Shown here: positions 45,301 to 52,520 of the stretch, piece by piece
Position numbering within the stretch: the first letter of the stretch is position 1
Layout of the letters: every line of letters begins with the position of its first letter
From: Sphingobacteriia bacterium
GTDB lineage: Bacteria; Bacteroidota; Bacteroidia; Chitinophagales; Chitinophagaceae
NCBI GenBank assembly: GCA_947456855.1
Contig: CANGTR010000006.1
Location: forward strand, 1 to 63,385
DNA: 63,385 nt
Reading direction: 5' to 3'
Notes under the pieces: generated by a model
Database searches by the model: none
What the model saw: the letters and a program-made list of their open reading frames with translations, nothing else
What the model was told of the DNA's origin: nothing
Program-made: the position numbers and the translations under genes

Positions 45301-45421
45301 TGATCCTGCTACCAATGGAAACAATGTGTCAACTAGAGGTGGAGTAGGTGGAATTGGTATGGATATTGGCAATTTAGCAACTCCAACAGGTTATAATATT
45401 GGTATTAATATTCAATTCTAA
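42305..45421 (+). CDS. SusC/RagA family TonB-linked outer-membrane transporter
   Basis: A 1038-residue outer-membrane importer partner of SusD. The signal peptide is 1-30 (TPIFGQ). A carboxypeptidase-like domain (33-110; ISGTVIADEDASPLIGVTV) is followed by the TonB-box-like ELGGVVVTAYGIKK, the plug (about 125-245) with SIILRGPTSIDGTNQPIFVVDG, and a 22-strand barrel ending YNIGINIQF. SusD follows after 19 bases. It is the first gene of a four-gene unit; the DeoR gene precedes it. The substrate is unknown; no glycoside hydrolase is nearby, so peptides or other nutrients are also possible. Confidence 0.95.
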   Translation: MRKLAYLLSLVCFLLFSFCLTPIFGQVKTISGTVIADEDASPLIGVTVTNKTTNKRTQTNQAGYFSIAAEKGNRITFSYAGYANKEIEVSDNQNVSVKLSTSESELGGVVVTAYGIKKNKRDLTYQAISVSGDEIASTKRDNFINSLAGRIPGAMITSTTGMPGASSSIILRGPTSIDGTNQPIFVVDGLIVDNSSMESQDRLPGGNANRNNDFGNRGMDINPEDIDNVTVLKGPEATALYGSDGSNGAIIITTKKGTKGRSTVSYNNSFRFDVVNRLPQMQSVFDQGSLGVTSPVVRTYFGQKIPDGTPIYDNIRNFFQTGRTQIHNLSIDGGSDVSTYRFTAGIYNNEGVVPTTGFKRYNFRLNTTYKLSSKFNVTTSMAYTNSRTDKALKGSGGFLISLLTWPLDDDIRVYLNPDGTRRTIRNDGSLVEDDNPFFDVNNNKNYDINDRLNGNFQMSYDPAKWINLTAIMGVDYYAGKGVLFSHPQGNLGRGTNGNITEWRQQQRLLNGTYRATLKKKLGNVNNTLIAAFTFDSRKEEVSGTRGERLFDPTFLSLNNTDPLTVSTTTTNVNFNRMGAFLNYTGTFKNFWTFTLSGRMDGSSRLIDPLNYNTSDALYYYYSAGTNLILTDLFSLPKVINFAKLRLSYATTGRDPSAPYVKARRFVQSNTNGGGFQPNVTQGNPDLRPEFGKNLEIGTEIKLLKGRIGIDFAYYDQKVTDQLISPRLSYASGAILQWINGGDVTNRGVELQITGTPIKSKNFNWNTTINFARNRNKILRMPAGLPQFYNSDTWGYGTVRNISQEGGNIFQLAGNRFDRNSNGDLLISPTSGLPLRITGSGIATGAYTLIGDRQPDFTMGLLNAFTYKNWSFSFLLDIRKGGDVFNGTEHLLYTRGMSRRTLDRETPRVIKGVLADGLQNTANPTPNTIVINPLFRSDYYQSGSIEEDFIERDINWLRMRDMTLSYKLPASLLKRQRVLKNASVFFTVTDAFMITNYTGADPATNGNNVSTRGGVGGIGMDIGNLATPTGYNIGINIQF

Positions 45422-45440
45422 ACGATAAATAATTTATAAG

Positions 45441-47120
45441 ATGAAAAAAATAATATTTTCTTTTTTATTGCTTGCCAGTTTTTTTGCACTGGTAAGTTGT
45501 AAGAAATATTTTGACGTCAATTCAGATCCAGCTAGTCCGCAGCAACCCAACTTGTCTGCTTTATTGCCACCAGTATATTCTTTAATTCCGGCTGCTTCTT
45601 ATTTAGATGGAAGATTCTCTGGAACATATTTACAGAATTTCACTTCAACTACCAATGACGGATTTGATTTTCATGGTGGTAATGGTGGTGGTGGAACTGC
45701 TGCAACTATGTGGAGAACATTCTATGCTCAACAAGGATCTTCTTTAAATGTGATTTTTGACAAAGGTATGAGAGATGAAAACTGGGATTATGTTGGTGTT
45801 GCTTATGCATTACGTGCATGGGGATTTCAACAAACAACCGATTATTTTGGTGAAGCACCATTTTATGATGCTTGGCAGGTATCTCAAAATACAGTGAGTG
45901 CAAAATATAGATACGATAAGCAAGAAGTTATTTATAAAGGGATAGATTCATTGTGCCGATTAGCCTTGGTTTATTTAAACAGAACAGATGGAAAAGTTAA
46001 TCAAAATTTATTGAGCAGAGGAGATTTAGTGTATCGTGGTGATAGGGCTAAATGGATTCGTTTTACCTATGGTATTTTAGCTCGCTTGTACAATAGAACC
46101 ACTAATAAAAGCGCTTATAATGCAGATTCTGTAATAAAATTTGTTGATCTAGCATTTAACAATGCTGGTGATAATTTTTTAGTGCCTTTCAATGCATCAA
46201 GAAATGATGATACCAATCCTGCAGGACCTGCAAGGGATAATTTTGGTAATAGAAGAGCTTCCAGATACATCACGCAATTATTAGACGGTACTATTTTAAA
46301 TGGTTCTACTACTATTAATAATAGAGATCCTAGATTAAGCAGAATGTTGAGTACTAGCTTTGATACTGCTACAATTACTTCCACTATGCCAAATGCCAAT
46401 GGAGGTTATCGATTCTGTTTACTTCAAACCAATGGAGTAGGTGATCCAGAGGTTGGTGCAACTGGTGGAACAACTGTTGGTTCACCTGCATTTAGAAGAA
46501 GGGTGAGTTTATTATGGGGCGACAGCACTGTAACCAATACTGGAATATCCAATTTTGGCTCCAAGTCTGGAAAATATGTGTTTCAAAATAGTGCACCATA
46601 TCCTGTAATGACTTACCATGAACTACAGTTTATAAAAGCAGAAGCGGCATTTAGGGCAGGAAATAGAGGATTGGCTTTAGCCGCTTATCAAGCTGGAATT
46701 GCAGCTCACATGGATTTTGTGAACTTTTATTCTGCAACAGCTAATGGGATAAGTGCAATTAGTGCTACCCAGAGAGCGAATTATTTTGCTACAAATGCAT
46801 ATAAAAAATCTACTGCTACGCTAACCATTTCTGATATCATGCAACAAAAATATATTGGAGATTTTGGCTGGAACTTTACTGAATCATGGGCCGACTTAAG
46901 GAGATACCATTATTTTGATTTAGATGCAGAAACAGGTCTTCAAGTATACAATACTTTCGCAATTCCTTTTTATTCTACCAATAATCAAGGTCCAAAACCT
47001 GCTTATAGGTTTGCTCCTACAAATTTCTCTGAATTTGATTGGAATGTTGAAGAATTAAGAAAAATTGGTGGTTTGAACATCGATTACCATACTTACGAAA
47101 TGTGGTTTAGTCAACCTTAA
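45441..47120 (+). CDS. SusD-like nutrient-binding outer-membrane lipoprotein
   Basis: A 559-residue surface lipoprotein that caps the SusC barrel. The lipobox is ALVSC (Cys20), followed by KKYFDVNSDPASPQQPNLSALLPPV, typical of the SusD-like_2 branch (RagB-related) rather than the starch SusD. TPR-like helices follow: WDYVGVAYALRAWGFQQTTDYFGEAPF, YHELQFIKAEAAFRAGN, and near the end FTESWADLRRYHYFD. It starts 19 bases after SusC and 20 bases before the DUF4397 gene. Confidence 0.93.
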   Translation: MKKIIFSFLLLASFFALVSCKKYFDVNSDPASPQQPNLSALLPPVYSLIPAASYLDGRFSGTYLQNFTSTTNDGFDFHGGNGGGGTAATMWRTFYAQQGSSLNVIFDKGMRDENWDYVGVAYALRAWGFQQTTDYFGEAPFYDAWQVSQNTVSAKYRYDKQEVIYKGIDSLCRLALVYLNRTDGKVNQNLLSRGDLVYRGDRAKWIRFTYGILARLYNRTTNKSAYNADSVIKFVDLAFNNAGDNFLVPFNASRNDDTNPAGPARDNFGNRRASRYITQLLDGTILNGSTTINNRDPRLSRMLSTSFDTATITSTMPNANGGYRFCLLQTNGVGDPEVGATGGTTVGSPAFRRRVSLLWGDSTVTNTGISNFGSKSGKYVFQNSAPYPVMTYHELQFIKAEAAFRAGNRGLALAAYQAGIAAHMDFVNFYSATANGISAISATQRANYFATNAYKKSTATLTISDIMQQKYIGDFGWNFTESWADLRRYHYFDLDAETGLQVYNTFAIPFYSTNNQGPKPAYRFAPTNFSEFDWNVEELRKIGGLNIDYHTYEMWFSQP

Positions 47121-47140
47121 TATTTATAATTAAAAAAATT

Positions 47141-47920
47141 ATGAAAAAAAATATCTCTTTATTATTATTTACTTTAATAAGCATATCATTTTTTGCTTGT
47201 GAAAAAGCAGGATTAAGATTAACTGAATATAGTCTTCCTACTGATAAGGCTTTTGTGAGATTTGTATTATTATCTCCAAATACGCCCAATGTTATGATCA
47301 AGTCCAATGATATAAAATTAAATGGTGCTACAACTGGTGGAAATGGTGGGATTTTTCCGTCCACTGTTACTTTCCCTGATTATGCTGCAGTTAATCCAGA
47401 TGCTACTATCAAATTATCGTTACCTAATATAGGTACTCAAAATGACTCAGTAGTTCTCTTTACGAATAAATTGTCTTTAGTTGCGGGTAAATTTTATTCT
47501 TTAACATTAAGCGATACAGGAGTTAATAGAACTGCTTTTTCAATAGAAGATGAATTTATTGCGCAAAAAGATAGTTTTTTAGCTGTTAGATTAATCAATG
47601 CTACAGTTGGATCTGTACATAATTTGATAAGAGTTGACTCTGCATCTGCCACAGATGTAGTGAGAGATACCATTGCAAGAAATGTTGCATATAGAGGATC
47701 ATCTGGATTTATTGCTGTAAGAACATTTTCAACCAGACCCTTTATAAGATTAAGAGTGGTAACCAATACTGGAGTTCTTGTAGCCGGGCAAGTTATACCA
47801 CCACAATCTTTAGCAACCGGCAGTAGAAGGAGTATTACCTTATATACAAGTGGTTTTACAAATGGTTTGGCTGCTCCATTTTTACCAACTCTTATTACAA
47901 GTACTGTAACTAATCAATAA
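47141..47920 (+). CDS. DUF4397 lipoprotein
   Basis: A 259-residue lipoprotein with lipobox SFFAC (Cys20). The mature part is a pair of beta-rich repeats: AFVRFVLLSPNTPNVMIKSN (about 44-63) and LAVRLINATVGSVHNLI (about 148-164), each followed by KFYSLTL-like or YKG-type strands, matching DUF4397. Such proteins accompany SusCD loci and may be surface-exposed ligand or adhesion modules. It lies 20 bases after SusD and 6 bases before the FAS1 gene, so translation is probably coupled. Confidence 0.82.
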   Translation: MKKNISLLLFTLISISFFACEKAGLRLTEYSLPTDKAFVRFVLLSPNTPNVMIKSNDIKLNGATTGGNGGIFPSTVTFPDYAAVNPDATIKLSLPNIGTQNDSVVLFTNKLSLVAGKFYSLTLSDTGVNRTAFSIEDEFIAQKDSFLAVRLINATVGSVHNLIRVDSASATDVVRDTIARNVAYRGSSGFIAVRTFSTRPFIRLRVVTNTGVLVAGQVIPPQSLATGSRRSITLYTSGFTNGLAAPFLPTLITSTVTNQ

Positions 47921-47926
47921 ATATTT

Positions 47927-48853
47927 ATGAAAAAAATTACCAATTATAGTATTGTATTTATATTCTTTGTTGTTCTTTTTACATCTTGTAAAAAAGATGA
48001 AGTCATAGCAACTAACCCTAGTTTCGAAGAATTTGTAAAAACAAACACCAATCTTTCCATGTTTGGTCTTGCTGTAGAAAAAGCCAACTTAGTAGACTTT
48101 ATAAAAGGGCCTGGACCTTTTACCTGGTTTGCACCAACCAATGCTGCATTTACACAGGCAGGAATTACAATGGATTCCTTAAATCGAATGACAACTGGTA
48201 GAATAAGCTATTTCTTAACATATCATTTAGTAAATACAAGATATACTGGAGAAGATATGTTGGCATTGTCTAGTATTACAAGATCTACTCAGAATGGTAA
48301 CGTAGTATACAATGGATCTTTTAATAACTTTTTTTATGTAAATGGTGCAAGAATATCTTCTGCAGACAATGAAATAGCAAATGGCATCATTCACGTAACT
48401 GATCGTTTTCTGATTCCTCCAGTATTAAATGGAAACATCATTTCTATCCTCAATGCTTCAGGACAACATTCCTTATTTATAGAAGCTATAACAAGGGCTG
48501 GATTATTAACTACATTATCTAGTACATCTACTTTTACTGTAATGGCTCCAACAAATACGGCAATGATTGCTGCGGGTTATACATCTGCAGGTATTGCTGC
48601 AACTCCAGTGGCAACTTTGTTGAATCAATTCAGGTATCATTATTTTAATGCAGTTCGTTTGTTTACCAATGATTTAGCAGCTGATGCTACCACTGTTGCA
48701 ACTGCTGCCGGGCCTTCCACTTTTTTAAGAACCAGTGAAGCTGGCACAAGAGTAAGGGGTGCAAATAATCCTTCAGCAATTTTAATATCAAGATCTGATG
48801 TGCTGGGTACAAATGGACTGGTGCATGTTATTGACGGAGTTTTAAGACCTTAA
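47927..48853 (+). CDS. Lipoprotein with two fasciclin (FAS1) domains
   Basis: A 308-residue lipoprotein, lipobox LFTSC (Cys21). FAS1 domain 1 (about 32-160): FVKTNTNLSMFGLAVEKANL, TWFAPTNAAFTQAGI, GNIIHVTD-type end (ANGIIHVTDRFL). FAS1 domain 2 (about 165-308): SLFIEAITRAGLLTTL, TFTVMAPTNTAMIAAGY, GLVHVIDGVLRP. FAS1 modules mediate adhesion or polymer binding. It is the last gene of the SusC unit, followed by an intrinsic terminator. Confidence 0.92.
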   Translation: MKKITNYSIVFIFFVVLFTSCKKDEVIATNPSFEEFVKTNTNLSMFGLAVEKANLVDFIKGPGPFTWFAPTNAAFTQAGITMDSLNRMTTGRISYFLTYHLVNTRYTGEDMLALSSITRSTQNGNVVYNGSFNNFFYVNGARISSADNEIANGIIHVTDRFLIPPVLNGNIISILNASGQHSLFIEAITRAGLLTTLSSTSTFTVMAPTNTAMIAAGYTSAGIAATPVATLLNQFRYHYFNAVRLFTNDLAADATTVATAAGPSTFLRTSEAGTRVRGANNPSAILISRSDVLGTNGLVHVIDGVLRP

Positions 48854-48878
48854 ATTTTTTATTTTAATGAATTTAATC

Positions 48879-48904
48879 AAAGCCAACAGTTTGTTGGCTT
48901 TTTT
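48879..48904 (+). terminator. Terminator of the SusC-SusD-DUF4397-FAS1 unit
   Basis: AAAGCCAACA (48879-48888) pairs perfectly with TGTTGGCTTT (48892-48901), then T. It lies before the real start of the next gene (48933). Confidence 0.85.
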
Positions 48905-48932
48905 ATTTATTTTTCATTGTAAATATTCATAT

Positions 48933-51386
48933 ATGTTTAAAATTAAGATTAGTCAATCTCTTTTAATTATAAGCTCATATCTATTTGGTATTCATTTAAA
49001 TGCTCAATCGATCAATAAAGCCATTGATGGATTAGAAAATTGGTACCAGTATTTTCCTCAAGAAAAAATATTTCTTCAGATTGATAAAAACCAAATAGTG
49101 GCAGGCGATCAAATTTGGTTTAAAGCATGGTGTACTTTTAATTCAAAACCCAGTTTCTTAAGTAAAATCATGTATGTTGATTTAATTAATGAAGCTGGAA
49201 TTGTAGTTCAAAAGAAAATGTTTTCAATGGATAGTAGCGCTTCTATTAGTGGCGTTTTAGACATAGATACTAAAATGAATAGCGGCAATTATAGTATCAA
49301 TGCTTACACTTTATGGATGTTGAATTCACCTGATTTTATCGCTAAGCAAAGCCTTTTTATTTATGGGTCTGATTATATTAATAAACCGGTCACTCCATCT
49401 AAGATACTTAATTTAAAGGCACAATTTTTTCCGGAAGGAGGTAATATGATTGCTGGAATAAACAATCGTATTGCTTTCAAAATTACCGATGAAAATGCAA
49501 ATCCAATTAGTACATCGGGGATAATAGTAGATAAGGATAATCAACAAGTCGCCTCTTTTTCAACAGAGCATGATGGCATGGGTTTATTTGAATTAGAACC
49601 AAAAAATGGAGGCAGTTATTTTGCTACCATTAAAAAGGGGGTTGGCTCATCTCAAACTTTTAAACTGCCAATAGTTAAAAACGAAGGCATCAATATGATG
49701 GTTTATAATAGCAGTAATAGAATTTCTGTGATTATTAATCGAGGTGATTTTAATAAAGATAAATACAATAAAAGCATTTTAATTGCTCATATGAATGGCA
49801 AATTAATTTTTGCTGGCGAATTCGATTTTAATGAAGGAAAAACTGCTACATCTATTTCAAAAAAAGGATTACAACCTGGAATAGTTCATATCACCGTATT
49901 TGATTCTGCTGCTAATCCCTTGGTTGAAAGAATTGCTTTTATTGAAAATTATTCAGTTCAAGTTCCTGCAATCAATAATGATATAAAGAATTTAAATAAA
50001 AGAGGAAAAAATACCATTTCCTTTCAACTTTCCAATACCGTAAATGAAGATTTATCTGTTTTAGTAAAAACCATTCATAAAACTGATTCTATTCAAAATA
50101 CAGCATCAATCCTTTCTTCATTATTATTGAGTGCAGATTTAAAAGGATTCATTCCGAATAGTCATTATTATTTTTCCAATAAATCTGAACCAGTCTTGAA
50201 ACATTTGGATTTATTAATGATGACTCATGGATGGAGGCGATTTACATGGAATAATTTAGTCAATAAAATTGATCCCGTTTTAAAATATCCAATAGAGTCT
50301 AATATCTCGATTAAGGGAAAAGTAACCAAATCCAATAGGTCAGATTTAATTAAAGATGGAAAGGTTTCTTTTATTTTAAAAGGAGAAGATAGTACCAAGA
50401 TTGTTGCAGATGCTTTTTTAACTGATAAAGGTGAGTTTATTTTGGATTCACTTAATTATAAAAAGAAAGCTACTATTTACTTTGAAGCGCAAAACAATAA
50501 AAGAGAAAAAATTCCTGTAGATGTAACTATTTATCCTGCTTATATTGATACAGTAAAAAAATCTAGTTTTATTGCTGAAATCAATTTAGACACTTCCATG
50601 ATTTCATATAGAAACAATTCCTTTTCTCAATACATTTATAATCGCCTTGGAACTATCGATACCTTGTTATTTGGAAATACTACTTTAGCAGGAGTTACTG
50701 TTACTACTAAAAAACTTTCCTTTATTGATTCATTACAAAAAGAATATGTATCTCCAGTTTTTGCTGTAAGTGATAATACAATCGACTTTGAAAATGCCAC
50801 TGGGATGATCAATATCTGGCAATATTTGAGAGGCCAAATTCCAGGCTTTTCGGTTGAACCTTTTAATGGTGGTGGCGCTACTGCAAGATTTACTCGATAT
50901 GATGGGATTAGGGGTTTAAGTGATGATGAAGGTTTGGATGCGATGAAATTCATGTTAAATGAAATAGAGGTATCCCCAGAACAATTGGATTTCATTTCTC
51001 CAAATGATGTAGCATTGGTAAAAGTTTACAAAGGCAATACAGCCTTTGCTTGGGGAGCAAATATGGGAATGATTGCAGTTTATACAAAAAAAGGTACCAA
51101 TGTGAATAGACCTTCATATGAAAAAGCTTTTTCAAAAATCGAAAAAATTGGCTATGAAAATGACAGGGAATTCTTTAATATCGATTATTTAAAAATGCCA
51201 GATGTAAATAAAAACATACTTGATAATCGTCAAACATTGTATTGGAATCCAAAAATCAAAAAAGATAAATCAGGCAAATATTCATTTAGTTATTACAACA
51301 ATGACCTTACTGAATCAAATTTATTATTAATTCAAGGGATTGATAAAAAAGGTGATTTAATTTATTATCAAAAAATCATTAACTAA
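48933..51386 (+). CDS. MG2-like protein with TonB-plug-like domain, no barrel
   Basis: With the ATG at 48933 the product has 817 residues and a signal peptide ending HLNAQS. An N-terminal macroglobulin MG2-like domain (YFPQEKIFLQIDKNQIVAGDQIWFKAW) is followed by further beta-sandwich regions, then a plug-like segment near the C-terminus (INIWQYLRGQIPGFSVEP, PNDVALVKVYKGNTAF, GMIAVYTKKG). No beta-barrel follows. I know this layout from other Bacteroidota proteins of unknown role, presumably periplasmic or outer-membrane-associated. The frame is open back to 48867, but that stretch is the terminator of the preceding unit, so the later ATG is chosen. Its own transcript is likely. Confidence 0.8.
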   Translation: MFKIKISQSLLIISSYLFGIHLNAQSINKAIDGLENWYQYFPQEKIFLQIDKNQIVAGDQIWFKAWCTFNSKPSFLSKIMYVDLINEAGIVVQKKMFSMDSSASISGVLDIDTKMNSGNYSINAYTLWMLNSPDFIAKQSLFIYGSDYINKPVTPSKILNLKAQFFPEGGNMIAGINNRIAFKITDENANPISTSGIIVDKDNQQVASFSTEHDGMGLFELEPKNGGSYFATIKKGVGSSQTFKLPIVKNEGINMMVYNSSNRISVIINRGDFNKDKYNKSILIAHMNGKLIFAGEFDFNEGKTATSISKKGLQPGIVHITVFDSAANPLVERIAFIENYSVQVPAINNDIKNLNKRGKNTISFQLSNTVNEDLSVLVKTIHKTDSIQNTASILSSLLLSADLKGFIPNSHYYFSNKSEPVLKHLDLLMMTHGWRRFTWNNLVNKIDPVLKYPIESNISIKGKVTKSNRSDLIKDGKVSFILKGEDSTKIVADAFLTDKGEFILDSLNYKKKATIYFEAQNNKREKIPVDVTIYPAYIDTVKKSSFIAEINLDTSMISYRNNSFSQYIYNRLGTIDTLLFGNTTLAGVTVTTKKLSFIDSLQKEYVSPVFAVSDNTIDFENATGMINIWQYLRGQIPGFSVEPFNGGGATARFTRYDGIRGLSDDEGLDAMKFMLNEIEVSPEQLDFISPNDVALVKVYKGNTAFAWGANMGMIAVYTKKGTNVNRPSYEKAFSKIEKIGYENDREFFNIDYLKMPDVNKNILDNRQTLYWNPKIKKDKSGKYSFSYYNNDLTESNLLLIQGIDKKGDLIYYQKIIN

Positions 51387-52022
51387 TCATCCTTTCATTA
51401 TTAGAAATGTAATAAATGCTCCAATTAAAATGGCCATTAGGGTTTTATTGTTTTCCCACAACGATTCATTTTTCTTATTATTGAAAAATACTTTGATTGA
51501 TTGAATTAGATTATGGTCTTCTTTAGCAAATTGTATCCATACGTTTTCAAATTGCTTTATCTCTTTAAAAGATAGATAGTTAAAGCTTTTTGCCTGTTCT
51601 TTAAATAGCAAAGTTTTTAATTTGCCATTGTGTGTAAACAATTGCTGATGTTGCTCAGATAAGCTATGTAAACATTCATTGATCAACCAGTCTCGATTGA
51701 TAAAGAATTGATTTTGAGATGAAAGTGATTTATTGATCTTAATTACCGATTCAATCAATGCTTCAGCAGAGTGATGAAACTTGATTTTTATTGTATCCTG
51801 TTTGGCAAAAAATGTTCTATTGTATTCAGCTCTTTTATCAGTATTGGATAAAGTTAGGTAAGCCATTTGTACCAATTGAAATTTCGCAGCCTTATGTTCA
51901 TCATGATGATGTGTATCGGGATGATACAGCAATGCTTTTCTTCGATATGCTTTTTTAATATCAATTGAATTAGCATGAAAGGGAATACCAAGTATGCTAT
52001 AATAATTATCTTGACGCATCAA
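51387..52022 (-). CDS. DnaJ-domain protein with C-terminal membrane anchor
   Basis: A 211-residue protein. The J-domain (about 5-70) is NYYSILGIPFHANSIDIKKAYRRKALLYHPDTHHHDE with the HPD tripeptide and the closing LTLSNTDKRAEYNRTF. The middle (75-185) is helical with no zinc-finger or Gly/Phe region. A single hydrophobic helix ends the protein (MAILIGAFITFLIM). It would recruit DnaK to the membrane. The stop codon abuts that of the preceding convergent gene (1 base). It lies 8 bases after the STAS-like gene, likely an operon. Confidence 0.88.
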   Translation of the reverse strand: MMRQDNYYSILGIPFHANSIDIKKAYRRKALLYHPDTHHHDEHKAAKFQLVQMAYLTLSNTDKRAEYNRTFFAKQDTIKIKFHHSAEALIESVIKINKSLSSQNQFFINRDWLINECLHSLSEQHQQLFTHNGKLKTLLFKEQAKSFNYLSFKEIKQFENVWIQFAKEDHNLIQSIKVFFNNKKNESLWENNKTLMAILIGAFITFLIMKG

Positions 52023-52030
52023 ACAATTAA

Positions 52031-52429
52031 CTAGGAGTTGGTCTCAAAATTAATATCATCTCCATCTAGTAATTCTCGTTCAATTTCTTCCATTTGAACA
52101 ATGTCCCATGCTTCGGATTCTGTTGGCGTAATATTCAGCATCTCGTCAATTTCGAATGCTTCTAATTGTGAAGATGCTGGATCAGAAAGATTGCAAATAA
52201 CAAATGAAGCACTGTTTTCATAAAACTGTTCTTGTAATGCCATCAATTGTTTAGCAAAGTCTTGGTCTAAAGTTTTTATAAATTCCATATTTAACACAAC
52301 ATTTTTAATCGGCTCATGGAGCAGTTTATTGCAGATTGGAATCAATGTTGCTGCAATATTGGCAGTATTACTGGCTTCTATTGGTGTTACAACGGTAAAT
52401 TTCTCCTTGGTATCAATTTTGACTTCCAT
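52031..52429 (-). CDS. STAS-like small protein
   Basis: A 132-residue soluble protein from the ATG at 52429 (an upstream start at 52450 would add MLIYNLI). The pattern resembles a STAS/anti-sigma-antagonist fold: KFTVVTPIEASNTANIAATLIPICNKLL, then KNVVLNMEFIKTLDQDFAKQLMALQEQF and SFVICNLSD. Here the phosphorylatable Ser/Thr position appears as TLDQDF. A very acidic tail follows (EEIERELLDGDD). No anti-sigma kinase is nearby. The family assignment is tentative. It is divergent from clpC with 91 bases between starts. Confidence 0.6.
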   Translation of the reverse strand: MEVKIDTKEKFTVVTPIEASNTANIAATLIPICNKLLHEPIKNVVLNMEFIKTLDQDFAKQLMALQEQFYENSASFVICNLSDPASSQLEAFEIDEMLNITPTESEAWDIVQMEEIERELLDGDDINFETNS

Positions 52430-52520
52430 AATTAGATTGTAAATTAACAAAGTGTGTATAAATGACTTACAACTTCACTCAAAAATATTCGTTATAATTG
52501 TATAAATCCAAATTTAGATT

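Noticed and set aside
48867..48932. Upstream start for the MG2/plug protein
   Set aside because: It lies across a perfect intrinsic terminator hairpin; the ATG at 48933 gives a clean signal peptide.
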